Under the pieces are notes generated by a model, which was not told the origin of the DNA, made no database searches, and worked only from the letters and a program-made list of their open reading frames with translations. The translations under genes and the position numbers were made by a program. Below, piece by piece: positions 8,030 through 16,445 of a stretch of DNA of 64,000 nucleotides. The stretch comes from Streptomyces omiyaensis. GTDB taxonomy: Bacteria; Actinomycetota; Actinomycetes; Streptomycetales; Streptomycetaceae. The stretch's first letter is position 1. Each line of letters starts with the position of its first letter. The stretch covers positions 58,562 to 122,561 of the forward strand of contig NZ_BMVV01000024.1 in NCBI RefSeq assembly GCF_014650895.1. The letters are read 5' to 3'.

Positions 8030-8536
8030 AGCCTCCGCCTGGTCTTCCACGTCCGGTTCCTGCGCCCGGCGGACGGGCCCGAACCGGGCTTCGGCTTCCT
8101 CGACGAGCCGGCCGGCGAGGCTGAGGTCGCCCAGCTCGACCGCGAGCACGGCGCGCACGAACACGGCGAGGGGGACAACGCCGGTACGCACCTCGAAGCA
8201 GCGCAGCACCCCGTCCGAGAACGCGGGATGGTGGCGGCACCCGGCGGCGACGCAGTAGCCCTCGGCGGCCAGCGCGAGCCGCCGGAACGCGGTGTTCTTC
8301 TCCTCGGTGCACTGCGCGGGACAGCCGAGGTGGTCCAGCGTGATCCGCAGATGGACGGCGTTCTTCTCCGCCTTCCGGATGGTCAGCCGCCCACCGCCGG
8401 GCGTGATGTAGCGGCCGGAGGCGGGCACCGGGGCGTACGGGTGGATCAACGGCAGTTTCACCTCCGTCCCGTGCAGGACGGGCAGCCCGTCGTACTCGAT
8501 GTACGGGCCGGCGGCGCCGTGGTCCTCGGTGGTCAT
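8024..8536 (-). CDS. Uncharacterised protein with conserved His/Cys residues
   Basis: 170 residues, not recognised. It has a core rich in Cys and His (LGCPAQCTEEK, YCVAAGCRHHP) that could bind a metal, and an acidic C-terminal end. It is the last gene of a minus-strand chain (10899 to 8024) in which each start overlaps the previous stop; here ATGA at 8533-8536. Nothing points to a specific function. Confidence 0.75.
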   Translation of the reverse strand: MTTEDHGAAGPYIEYDGLPVLHGTEVKLPLIHPYAPVPASGRYITPGGGRLTIRKAEKNAVHLRITLDHLGCPAQCTEEKNTAFRRLALAAEGYCVAAGCRHHPAFSDGVLRCFEVRTGVVPLAVFVRAVLAVELGDLSLAGRLVEEAEARFGPVRRAQEPDVEDQAEAG

Positions 8537-9059
8537 GCGGTCCTCGTCTCCCCCGCCTCTTCGGCGGGTTCGTGGTCCTGGTCCTCGTCGTCCTGGTCCT
8601 CGTCGTCCTGGTGGTCATCGGCGGGCCAGACGCCGAACGGTCCGGCCCGACCGGGGCCGGCGGCGCCGAGCTGGGCGGCGCCGCCCTTGGTGCGGTGGTG
8701 GGCCCGGATCACGGGCGGGGGCCCGGGACGGCGGGCACGTTGCGCGGCATCCACGTCACGAACGCCACCAGGGAGCCCCAGGAGCCCTCCAGCTGCGGCA
8801 GCCAGGCGGCGGCGCAGAACCGTTCCCACACCCGCCAGTTCTTGTCGTAGGTGTCGACGGTGTTGTCCGGGGTGATCTCGGCGGCGACGGCGTCGGCCAG
8901 GTCCTCGGCTTCGGCCAGCCGGTGGGCGGCGTCGACGCCGTGGCGTTCGGCCGACCGCTCGATGAGCGCCTGGCGCTCGGCGACCGCCGGGCCCAGCACC
9001 GCCGGTGCGCCCTCCCGCTCGTCGAGGTGGCCGGCCGCCGCCTCGACGGTGGCCGTCAC
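8533..9059 (-). pseudogene. Recombinase-like core-binding protein split by a frameshift
   Basis: GTG 9059 overlaps the upstream stop (GTGA). The frame encodes a helical segment, NTVDTYDKNWRVWERFCAA then SLVAFVTWM, resembling the SAM-like core-binding domain of tyrosine recombinases and the recombinase at 25599. This frame stops at 8709. The adjacent frame continues with PPVIRAHH, GVWPADDH and an acidic DDEDQDDEDQD repeat, then stops at 8533 in an ATGA overlap with the next gene. Two matching overlaps imply one gene of about 175 residues broken by a single-base indel near the G-rich stretch at 8709-8735. It lacks the catalytic domain, so it was never a full integrase. Confidence 0.6.
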
Positions 9060-9664
9060 GCCTCCTCCACGGCGGGGACGACGGCGAGCCGGGGCGGCTG
9101 GTCCCCGGAGGGTGCGTGCTCGACGGCGAGCAGCACGTGGGCCATGTCGTGCTTGGAGACGTGCCGGATCTGGTGTCCGTGCTGGTCGGTGCGGGTGGCG
9201 GCGGCGAGGAGGTCCTCGATGAGCGGCTCGTCCTCGGGCGCGCTCGCACGCTCCGGATAGGAGGTGGTTCGCTGGAGCTCCTGGACGTGGCGCAGCAGGG
9301 CGTAGTACTCGGGCGTCGCGCGCGGGTCCGGGGGGCCGAGCCGCCGCTCGCCCATGCGTCGGCGGTGGGCGGCGCCTTCGGCGACGGCGGTGGCGAGGGT
9401 GCCCTCGCGGCGGGAGGCGATGGCCCGCGCCGCCCAGGACCGGGAGGTCTCCCCACGCAGGGGGGTGACCTTCCGGTCGCGCATCTCGGCGAAGCGGTGA
9501 CTGGTGAGGGCCTCGTCCAGGTGGGCGCGCATCTCGTCGTCCGTCGGACCGTCGGGCCAGTTCATGCTCCACTCGGCGCCGCTGACGTAGTCCAGGGTCA
9601 CGGCGACGCCGGTGACCTCCGTCAGGTGCCGTCCGAGGAGGAACGCCTGTCGGGTCCGGCTCAT
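9056..9664 (-). CDS. Uncharacterised coupled protein
   Basis: 202 residues, unrecognised. It opens with a compact alpha/beta-like stretch (LTEVTGVAVTLDYVSGAEWSM) followed by mainly helical, Arg-rich sequence. There is no signal peptide or membrane segment. ATG 9664 overlaps the upstream stop (ATGA) and the stop overlaps the next GTG, so it is translated as part of a four-gene minus-strand operon. Confidence 0.75.
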   Translation of the reverse strand: MSRTRQAFLLGRHLTEVTGVAVTLDYVSGAEWSMNWPDGPTDDEMRAHLDEALTSHRFAEMRDRKVTPLRGETSRSWAARAIASRREGTLATAVAEGAAHRRRMGERRLGPPDPRATPEYYALLRHVQELQRTTSYPERASAPEDEPLIEDLLAAATRTDQHGHQIRHVSKHDMAHVLLAVEHAPSGDQPPRLAVVPAVEEA

Positions 9665-10899
9665 GCTTTGTCTCCTTCCTTGAGGAACCAGCTGTTTTCG
9701 TAGGCGGGAGGCTTTGCGCCTTCGTCGAAGCCGTAATCCGCCGGGTCCTCGTAGGGCAGTTCGTACTCCGGCTCAGGGTCGGGCTCCCGCGCGTCTTCGC
9801 ACGGCTGGCACAGCGGCACGGCGCCCCAGACCGAGACGTCCATCGACTTGCCGCACCCGTCGCAGGGCGCGATCTCCTTGATGATGCGCGAGCAGGCGAA
9901 GCAGAAATAGACAGGCTCGGACTCGCTGCGGACTCGGACGTCAGTGCCGAGGGCCTCCGCATCGCACCAGGGACAGATGTGGGTGTACACGAAGCCGCCC
10001 TGGGCATCCCACAGCGGCGGAAGCCAGCGCATGGCCAGGTCCCCGAGCTCGAAGAAGCTGGAGCAGAAGCGGCAGGTGGCATAGGCGCCGCCGCCGGCCG
10101 GTGGTACCGGGGGGTCTTCGTCCAGGACCAGCGTCACGTTCTCGCAGGCCGGGCACTCGATTGTGGTGCTCTCGACGCCCTGCTTGCGCAGTTCGCTGCC
10201 GATCCGGTTCATCCGCTGCTGGACGTAGGCGTTGATGTTGCCCAGCCCCTCGCGCAGATTCTTCAGCCCGAGTTCTGTCTCCAGCCGATCAGCAGGTTCG
10301 AGGTAGGGCTGCAGCTCGGTGTCGATGAAGCGGATGAGGAAGTCGAGCACCTCACCGGCGCGGGCCTCGACCGCGCGGGCATTGTCGGTGAAGCCGAAGT
10401 GCTGGAGCTTGTTGCGGTCCGTGGCCAGCCTCTTGAGGGCCATCGCCTCCTTGTCGGAGATCTCGACGCCGGCAATGTTCTGCAGCCGGGTGACAGCCTG
10501 CTCCGGGGTGACGCTCTTGAGGGTGGCGTCGTCGAGAGCCTTGCGGGTGGCGTCGCCGGGGTGAGTGAAGACGAGAGTCCAGTGTTCGGCGAGCAGACGG
10601 GCCTTGAAGAGGACCTCGACCGCGGCCTGGAGGTGGAGGACGGCGTACTTCACGTCGCTGGGCGACACCTCGGACTCGGTCTCGTCCAGATGCTTTACGA
10701 CGCTGGCGAGGTAGTCGAGCCCGTTCTTCACCGGGGGGAAGTCGAGCTGCGGGGGACCTGATGGCCGGGGCGGGGCGGGGAGCTGCAGCCGTCGCATCTG
10801 GCGCGCGCGGCGGGAGTCCTGTTTGGGGACGATCTCTCCCGGCGTCGTCGTGGCGGTCTTGCTGGGTTCAGTGGTGGCAGCGCCCTCGGAGTCGCTCAT
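9661..10899 (-). CDS. Large uncharacterised protein with C-terminal zinc ribbons
   Basis: 412 residues. The N-terminal two thirds are helical, with KYAVLHLQAAVEVLFKARLL (HEPN-like appearance) and a basic RNKLQHFGFT segment. The last third has several CxxC pairs: IECPACENV, ATCRFCSSF, ICPWCDAEA, YFCFACSRI, CDGCGKS and LCQPCEDA, giving three probable zinc ribbons. R-x4-6-H occurs in RNKLQHFG, which fits a HEPN nuclease or scaffold, but this is unverified. ATG 10899 is used because GGGAGGGG precedes it; a longer frame starts at 10923. It leads the operon that runs to 8024. Confidence 0.78.
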   Translation of the reverse strand: MSDSEGAATTEPSKTATTTPGEIVPKQDSRRARQMRRLQLPAPPRPSGPPQLDFPPVKNGLDYLASVVKHLDETESEVSPSDVKYAVLHLQAAVEVLFKARLLAEHWTLVFTHPGDATRKALDDATLKSVTPEQAVTRLQNIAGVEISDKEAMALKRLATDRNKLQHFGFTDNARAVEARAGEVLDFLIRFIDTELQPYLEPADRLETELGLKNLREGLGNINAYVQQRMNRIGSELRKQGVESTTIECPACENVTLVLDEDPPVPPAGGGAYATCRFCSSFFELGDLAMRWLPPLWDAQGGFVYTHICPWCDAEALGTDVRVRSESEPVYFCFACSRIIKEIAPCDGCGKSMDVSVWGAVPLCQPCEDAREPDPEPEYELPYEDPADYGFDEGAKPPAYENSWFLKEGDKA

Positions 10900-10944
10900 C
10901 AGTGCGGTTCCCCTCCCGGTCAACCGACGCCCGTTTCACCCCTG

Positions 10945-11064
10945 TTATCGCGTCGGATAAGGAGAGGTTATCGACGCGACCACCCTCGCCCGCGAATCAC
11001 GGACAGGATTCCGCGAGGCCGCCCGAAGAAGGGTTTTCGCTCCACCCGTCCGGCCGGACGGGTG
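10945..11064. promoter_or_regulatory. Divergent intergenic region with two dyads
   Basis: It lies between the operon starting at 10899 and the plus-strand gene at 11108. It contains TTATC-N6-GATAA (10945-10960) and a perfect 22-bp palindrome built on CACCCGTCCGG (11043-11064). Both are plausible operators for a dimeric regulator; no protein can be assigned. Confidence 0.5.
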
Positions 11065-11107
11065 ACATGGGCCCGGCCGGGCAGCGGGCAGTGCGCATTC
11101 TGGCCCG

Positions 11108-11510
11108 ATGAGCACTGACACGATCACCGCCGGCCCCCCCGCCCGTCGTCCACCTCTTCGCCTCCGACACGGCGAGGCAGGACGTCTTCGGCCGCCGCCT
11201 GGAGCTGGCGCTGAACTCGTCGTACGGGGATCGCTGCCAGTGGCCCTGGGGGATGCTGGCGGCCGCCCGGCTGCTGACGGAACTACGCCGACGCGTCGAC
11301 GAGCAGGCCGTCTTCGTCCCGCTGCTGGACCGGCTGCGTGACGGCGTCCCGGTGGCCCGTCCCAGCAGCGTCCCGGGGGTCGCCGCGGAGGACGTCGCCG
11401 ACCAGCTGGCCAAGTCGATCCGGGTGATGATCCCCGACGGCGAGGCGGGGGAGATCCTGAGCGATGCCGCCGACTACGCGTACGCCGCGGTGCTGCGATC
11501 CCGCACCTAA
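11108..11510 (+). pseudogene. Uncharacterised protein gene with frameshift in a C7 tract
   Basis: ATG 11108 encodes MSTDTITAGPP, then the frame is lost within seven cytosines at 11134-11140. The next frame continues with good codon use as PVVHLFASDTARQDVFGRRLE, QWPWGMLAAARLLTEL and on to a TAA at 11510. Removing one C joins both parts into an unrecognised protein of about 133 residues with a plausible compact fold. Either the gene is phase-variable or broken, or the base call is wrong. The downstream part alone has only CTG 11115 or an internal ATG at 11253 as a start. Confidence 0.65.
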
Positions 11511-11700
11511 TTCGAACGTGAACGCGCGACGTTCCACCAGCGGCGTGGCGGCCGAACAGCGCGCGGCCGCCACCCGCCCGGCGTCCGCACGACAAAGGTC
11601 GAAGTAGCCCCGGGCCAGCCGGCAGCCAGCCCGGGCCCCCAGGCCAGCACGGAGCGGCGTACCCTGACGGTCGAGTCCCGTCCTGCGGAGAGTGCAGCCG

Positions 11701-12621
11701 ATGAACACCCCCCGCCCTCCGGCCACCCCCTGCACGGCAGCGGCAAAGGCCCTCACCGGCCGGTTCCCCACCCGCGCCGCCCAGGCCGTCGACACGTTCC
11801 TCGCCTCGCTCGGCTCCGCCTCCACCCGACGCCAGCGCAAGGCTTTCCTCGACGAGTACCTCGCCTGGACCGCCGAAGCCCACGACCGCCCCCACATCGC
11901 CGTCACCACCGCCGCACTCCTGGAGGAGGAGAACGTCGCCCGGTGGCTGCACGCCGCCGCCCAGGGGCACACCCGACGCCGCAACAGCTCCCGCGGCCCC
12001 CGCGCCGAGGCCTCCCAGAACTCCATGGCCGCCCGAGTCTCCACGGTCAACGCCTTCTCCGCCTACTACGGCCGCCCGCTCGCCCTGCGCCCCCCGGCCG
12101 GACAGTTCGCCCCCCGGCTCACCTCCGACGAAGCCCGGCGCGCCCTCCAGAAGCTCACCGAGCACAAGCCTGTCGGCATCCTCCAGACCACCTGGGAACG
12201 CTCCGCCGCAGTCATCGCCGCCGCGCTCGCCACAGGCGAAGGACTCGCCGCCCTCCATCCCCTGCGCCGCGACGACCTCGACCTCGACCACCGGCCGCCG
12301 CGCATCCACGTCCGCGATACCTGGCACCCGATCACCGACGAAACCGGCCTCCACACCCTGGAGCGCTGGGCTCGAACCCACCAGGCCCTGACCTCCGGCC
12401 ACCTCAAGGAGCTGAAGGGCGGCGACGTCCACCAGCTCTGGGTCACCACCGCCCCCGGCCGCCCGCGCGGCGACGCACCGGCCCCGCCGGCCGGACTGCC
12501 CGCCACCATCCGCACCCTCGAATCCGCCCACCGCAAGCTCACCGCGACCGTCCTCGGCAGCCCGCTCCTCCTGGAGCAGTTCTGCCCCGCCGAGCCGCCT
12601 CAGGACGCCCCGCCCGCGTAG
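11701..12621 (+). CDS. Degenerate tyrosine-recombinase-like protein
   Basis: 306 residues. Residues 25-130 look like the helical core-binding domain of phage-type integrases (RKAFLDEYLAWTAEAHDRP). The following part resembles a catalytic fold (AAVIAAALATGEGLAALHPLRRDDLDLD). The first catalytic Arg is replaced at the expected TGxR position, and no HxxR box or nucleophilic Tyr follows. It is therefore probably a DNA-binding relative without strand-exchange activity. ATG 11701 is preferred to GTG 11692 because of GGAG spacing. It is tail to tail with the next minus-strand gene. Confidence 0.65.
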   Translation: MNTPRPPATPCTAAAKALTGRFPTRAAQAVDTFLASLGSASTRRQRKAFLDEYLAWTAEAHDRPHIAVTTAALLEEENVARWLHAAAQGHTRRRNSSRGPRAEASQNSMAARVSTVNAFSAYYGRPLALRPPAGQFAPRLTSDEARRALQKLTEHKPVGILQTTWERSAAVIAAALATGEGLAALHPLRRDDLDLDHRPPRIHVRDTWHPITDETGLHTLERWARTHQALTSGHLKELKGGDVHQLWVTTAPGRPRGDAPAPPAGLPATIRTLESAHRKLTATVLGSPLLLEQFCPAEPPQDAPPA

Positions 12622-12630
12622 GAACAGACG

Positions 12631-13329
12631 TCAGCGGGCCCCTGGCAGGGGAAGCCTCTCCAGCACGCTGGCGAGCTGCAGAGGGCTGACCGAGCCCGTC
12701 TCTGGAAGGTCACCGTCCAGCCACGCCCGGCGGGCCAGCTCTGTGTCTCCGTCGGCCAGCGTCAGAACGTTGTCCTTCGCGCTGTTCACCGGGATCGGGT
12801 CGGTGTCCACGCCCCGGTCCGCCAGGTGCACCACGGTCCGCACCTGACGGGTCGGCGTCCCCGCCATCTGCTCGTTGAGCCGGTACACCCGCAGTCGGTG
12901 CGCCACCAGACCGCGAGCCCGCTCGATCATCGCCCGCCCCGCGTCCGTGTCTCCGCGGTCGGTCCGCAGCCGCTCGACCTCCCCGGACCCGTTGCGCACG
13001 ACCAGCACCCCGCGGGTGCTGCTCGCCTCGACCTTCACCGCCAAGAGGGTCGCCGTGAACTGCCGGGCCTCGTCCAACCGCTGAAAGTCCTGCCCCACCG
13101 TGTCCGCCAGGACGTAGAGCTCGACCGCCTGAGCCCGGACTCTCTCGGCCCAAGCCGCTTCCTCGCCCGGAGGGCATGCCCCCACCGCTCGCGCAGCCGC
13201 AAGCGTCACTTCAAGATCTCGCTGGTTCACGACACCATCATCCCCAGCCCCCAACAGCCAGGCGTAACGGCCGAGCTTCGAGTGCGGCCCCTCATCGTCC
13301 GGCTTGCGCGGCAATCCGTTCGAGATCAT
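12631..13329 (-). CDS. Uncharacterised protein
   Basis: About 232 residues if ATG 13329 is used; GTG 13230 (199 residues) avoids overlap with the upstream gene and may be the true start. It is mostly helical (ERVRAQAVELYVLADTVGQDF, AGRAMIERARGLVAHRLRVYRL), with one beta-rich stretch including TRGVLVVRNGSGEV. It has no membrane segment or recognisable motif. It follows the membrane protein gene at 14098 and is probably co-transcribed with it. Confidence 0.6.
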   Translation of the reverse strand: MISNGLPRKPDDEGPHSKLGRYAWLLGAGDDGVVNQRDLEVTLAAARAVGACPPGEEAAWAERVRAQAVELYVLADTVGQDFQRLDEARQFTATLLAVKVEASSTRGVLVVRNGSGEVERLRTDRGDTDAGRAMIERARGLVAHRLRVYRLNEQMAGTPTRQVRTVVHLADRGVDTDPIPVNSAKDNVLTLADGDTELARRAWLDGDLPETGSVSPLQLASVLERLPLPGAR

Positions 13330-14098
13330 CCAGCTGGCCAAGCAGGTACTGCAGCTGTTCCGCCGCGTCCATCATCGTCTTTGCCTTCGTTCGGAGCCGC
13401 TCCACCTCTACCCCCGTGGCGCTACTAGCGGTCATCTGCAGGAACGGCGTCTCGCTGACGGCCGTCAGCCGTGCCAGGGCACCCTCGATCCGCACAGGCC
13501 GGTCTGGAGCGAAGGCGACCTCGTCCAGGTAGGGCATGATCGCCGTGCTCAGCTGCCGCCAGTGCATCGTGAGTTCGGCGAACCACACCTTCTGCTGTGA
13601 CCCCCGGGCCGGAACGCTGAGAACTACCTCAAGGGCGCGGTTGATCTTGTCCACCTTGGCTGCCAAGCCTTCCGTGGTGTAGCTGACATGGCGTCGAGGC
13701 TGCGAGCCCGTCTCCATCCGGAAGCTCCGACACTCACGCACCAAATCGGTCAGCCCTCTGCGGCAGGCCTCAGGGGTGTCTACCTGGAAGTTCTTCGTCA
13801 GGGTCTCCGCGAACAGTCTGGCTGCCTTTCGGGCCTGCTGGAAGGCCATGTCTCGGGCAACCGTCTGGGCCTGGCGATCACTGAGCCAAGACAACACCAA
13901 CAAGGCGAAGGGGGCCCCGACGGAGAAGGCGATCAGACTGGAGTACAAATTGGTCCCGACAGGGTGGTCGTCCCAGAAGCTCGCCTGCTCGCCCAAGTAG
14001 CCAAGTGCCGCCAGCCCCGCACCCAGCAAGGGGCCCCAGAAGATCAGGCACTTCACCCAGCGGTCCGCGCTGGCCCACATCCGCGGTGTTTCGCTCAT
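13292..14098 (-). CDS. Two-helix membrane protein with cytoplasmic coiled domain
   Basis: 268 residues. Two hydrophobic segments (CLIFWGPLLGAGLAALGYLG and SLIAFSVGAPFALLVLSWLS, within residues 15-75) are followed by about 190 soluble residues with helical, Arg/Gln-rich composition. AAAGGTG precedes ATG 14098. I do not recognise the family. The layout suggests a membrane-anchored partner for the protein encoded next. Confidence 0.7.
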   Translation of the reverse strand: MSETPRMWASADRWVKCLIFWGPLLGAGLAALGYLGEQASFWDDHPVGTNLYSSLIAFSVGAPFALLVLSWLSDRQAQTVARDMAFQQARKAARLFAETLTKNFQVDTPEACRRGLTDLVRECRSFRMETGSQPRRHVSYTTEGLAAKVDKINRALEVVLSVPARGSQQKVWFAELTMHWRQLSTAIMPYLDEVAFAPDRPVRIEGALARLTAVSETPFLQMTASSATGVEVERLRTKAKTMMDAAEQLQYLLGQLDDLERIAAQAGR

Positions 14099-14237
14099 TC
14101 AGTACACCTTTGTCCCTGTTGTTCGCAGGGCGAGCGTGCCAGACGCACGCCCTCAGGGGAGGCATGTGAGACGGCTCGCCGAGGCGTGGCCGCACGAGCA
14201 GGTCGGTATAGTGATGGCCAATGCTTGTTACTCAGGC

Positions 14238-14270
14238 ACGGAGGCCCCCACCAACGGTGGGGGCCTCCGT
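14238..14270. terminator. Hairpin terminator after the replication genes
   Basis: Perfect 15-bp arms (ACGGAGGCCCCCACC and complement) with an AAC loop, five bases beyond the stop of the minus-strand gene at 14276. It is very GC-rich with no U-run, as is usual in actinomycetes. Confidence 0.85.
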
Positions 14271-14275
14271 CTTGT

Positions 14276-14692
14276 TCAGGCGATGCTGCGCAGCTGAGGG
14301 GGCCCTTCGGCGGGTGGTGCGGTCTGGTACTCGGGGATGTCGAGCATGGCCAGGCGGCCGGCCCGCATGTCCTCCAGGGCCTGCGCGAAGGCGGCGTTCA
14401 TGGACTCGATCGAGTCGTACTTGGCCGCGAGCGGGTGGAGCCGGTAGCGGTTGCCGCCGCGTTCCTCGGAGCGTCCGCGCAGCACGACGCCCAGGTCGAA
14501 GAGCGGGGCCAGGAGCGTGCTGACCGTCGCGGGGGAGACCTTGTACTCCAGGGCCATCTCGCGCTGGCTGGGCAGCGCGCCGCCGTTCTCGCTGCGGAAG
14601 ACCAGGTACAGCAGGAACTTGACCGATGGGGGCCGGATGGGAAGGGCCCAGATGCGCTCGGAGACGAGGGGGGACATCACGGGAAGTGCCAT
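14276..14692 (-). CDS. Winged-helix protein, probable second replication protein
   Basis: 138 residues. The middle is a winged helix-turn-helix (SQREMALEYKVSPATVSTLL, then FDLGVVLRGRSEERGGNRYRL as the wing). GGAAGGA precedes ATG 14692. It follows the larger winged-helix gene by 37 bp on the same strand, directly downstream of an iteron region. I infer an origin-binding or copy-control role; there is no direct evidence beyond fold and position. Confidence 0.7.
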   Translation of the reverse strand: MALPVMSPLVSERIWALPIRPPSVKFLLYLVFRSENGGALPSQREMALEYKVSPATVSTLLAPLFDLGVVLRGRSEERGGNRYRLHPLAAKYDSIESMNAAFAQALEDMRAGRLAMLDIPEYQTAPPAEGPPQLRSIA

Positions 14693-14729
14693 CAGCTTCG
14701 TCCTTCCGTGTCGGGTCGTCGTATCGGGG

Positions 14730-15455
14730 TCATCCTGTTCGCCTCCGCGAGCGTGCCGGCGCCTGGGTCTCCAGGTCGCCGAGGTCCAGGTCAAACTCTT
14801 CCTGGTGGTGGATGAGGGGCGGTCCGATCTGGTTCGGGAAGTGCTCCGCCGGGTCGGCATCCGGGGGGAGGCTCCGGGTGATCTCGGCGAGAACCTCGCG
14901 CTGGGCGGTGCTGTTGCCGCTGAACCACAGGTGCACGTTGAGGCGGATCCGGCCGTTCCCGGCGTGCTCCAGCCATCCGATCTCGCAGAGGCGGTTGACC
15001 GCGCGGTTGACGGTGGGGCGCGAGACCTTACGGGTGCCCGGCTGCGCAACGGCGAGCTCGTTGAGGCCGTCGGTGATCTCTTGCTGGGTGTACTCGGTGA
15101 TGCCGGTTCCGAGTTTCTGGCCGCCGGCGACGTACAGGAAGACCGCGAGCTGCCGTCCGGTGATCGCGTTCGCGACCAGGAGCTGGGCCATGCGCTGGGT
15201 GAACCAGTTGGACGCGATGCTGTAGCCGTTGGGGCCGGCCATGTTGTGCACGGCGCCAGGCGTATCCGCGTACTCGGCGGTGACCTTCTTCAGCTTGCGC
15301 CCGCGGCTCTGGGAGTCGACGGCCTGCTGGAGCGTGTGGCCGAGCTGTTGGCCGAGCATGTTCAGGAGCTCTTCGCCGACGAGGTCGGCTGACGAGCTGG
15401 ACGGCGGCACTGCGCGGGGCCGGCGCGGCTTGCGCGACGGCGAGTCAGGTGACAC
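14730..15455 (-). CDS. RepL/MarR-like plasmid replication initiator candidate
   Basis: 241 residues. Residues 80-185 form a winged-helix unit: LLVANAITGRQLAVFLYVAG, TEYTQQEITDGL, TRKVSRPTVNRAVNRLCEIG and the wing NGRIRLNVHLWF. This resembles RepL-type and other small replication initiators. GTG 15455 follows a strong AAGGAGG. The N-terminal 70 and C-terminal 50 residues are low-complexity. The iterons lie directly upstream, so it is the best candidate initiator. A plain transcriptional regulator remains possible. Confidence 0.68.
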   Translation of the reverse strand: MSPDSPSRKPRRPRAVPPSSSSADLVGEELLNMLGQQLGHTLQQAVDSQSRGRKLKKVTAEYADTPGAVHNMAGPNGYSIASNWFTQRMAQLLVANAITGRQLAVFLYVAGGQKLGTGITEYTQQEITDGLNELAVAQPGTRKVSRPTVNRAVNRLCEIGWLEHAGNGRIRLNVHLWFSGNSTAQREVLAEITRSLPPDADPAEHFPNQIGPPLIHHQEEFDLDLGDLETQAPARSRRRTG

Positions 15456-15492
15456 GTAGACCTCCTTGTTACTCAGGCGGTCCGACCCTATC

Positions 15493-15750
15493 CCGAAAGT
15501 TCAGCCCTGCCTTACTTTCGACGCGGCCTCGAACATCGCGCTCAACGCGGCACCGAAAGTTCGCTCCTTCTGAACTTTCGGTGCGTGGAGGCACCGAAAG
15601 TTCAGTCTTGCCGAACTTTGCGTAGCCCTAGGGCGCTACACCTCGCTGGAGGCTGACGCCCCCGGGGCGTCTTGTGGACAACGCTCTGACCAGCGGAAAT
15701 GCCGCCACCTTGAGAGCCTCCAGGAAAGTTCGGCCCTGCCAAACTTTTGG
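15493..15750. other. Iteron-type origin candidate: four spaced inverted repeats
   Basis: Four copies of a 29-bp unit with ends CCGAAAGTTC and GAACTTTCGG and a 9-bp pyrimidine-rich spacer occur at 15493-15521, 15553-15581 (perfect, arms extend to 12 bp), 15594-15622 and 15722-15750. The copies diverge mostly in the second arm. The setting, immediately upstream of a winged-helix gene, fits a replication origin or an autoregulated initiator promoter. The region between copies 3 and 4 has another imperfect dyad around the CCTAGG at 15627-15632. Confidence 0.8.
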
Positions 15751-16445
15751 GGTCGAATGTGTCCGCCCCCTTAACAACTTCAACCCTAAAATGTAGCGTC
15801 TGGAGCAGGTTTCCCCGGAAAAAGTGCAGTTCAGAGGACTGCAAGGCGCGGCGTCTCTTATTAAAGAACCACCGAAGACCCGAGGCAGCCCAGGCTCCGT
15901 CCGTCGCTTCAGCCTTCCCCGCGACCCCAATCCGGAGGCTGGATACCGACGCTGAGCAAAGGTCACCCCCGAGCAGCTGCACCCGGGGAACTCGGCTCGG
16001 GGGGCTCCCCCCACCACCCACTCGCATCAGCACCCCCCCATTCGATGGCAACTGTCCAGGCAGGGCCCCCCGGGCCCTGCCGGTCAAGTGGTCAGGTCCC
16101 GGAGCTTGCGGAGGGGCCTGACCACTTGAGGACAGGCGGCAGCCCTTCATCAGTTGAAGTGTGGGCGGTCCAGCGCGCCCCGGGCGCTGGCGGGGGTCCG
16201 GTGGGCAGGTGCCCCCGGCGGGGGGTCCGGGGGGCTGGCCCCCACGGCTACGGCCTGGAGGTGACGACCGACAAGAGGGACCGTCGTCTGCCCCTTCGTG
16301 GAAGCAGCCGCGGGACTTCGCCGCGCCGGATTCGTTGACCACGATGGACGTTCTGCTCCGCCTCGCCGTCTGGCAGAGTCGGGGTACGTCCTGCCGCGAC
16401 ACGACTCCGCGGCACCCTGCAGAGCTTCAGGACAGGAGTACGCCC
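15751..16445. other. Non-coding region with hairpins next to the origin
   Basis: No credible gene. The first 120 bases are relatively AT-rich and could be the unwinding part of the origin. Further on are two strong dyads: GGCAGGGCCC with a CCC loop (16059-16081), and 13-bp arms TCAAGTGGTCAGG around a 20-base loop (16084-16129). A last dyad around CCCCGGGCGC lies near 16175. These may be terminators, a single-strand origin or antisense-RNA elements; I cannot decide. Confidence 0.55.
16084..16129. repeat. Stem-loop with 13-bp perfect arms
   Basis: TCAAGTGGTCAGG at 16084-16096 pairs with its complement at 16117-16129 across a 20-base loop. It sits in the non-coding origin region, 3 bp after another 10-bp hairpin (16059-16081). 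Confidence 0.75.

Larger units (their letters stand above)
14224..15478. repeat. 14-bp direct repeats flanking the replication genes
   Basis: CTTGTTACTCAGGC occurs at 14224-14237, just beyond the terminator of the second replication gene, and again at 15465-15478, overlapping the ribosome binding region of the first. The two copies bracket exactly the two minus-strand genes. Confidence 0.6.
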
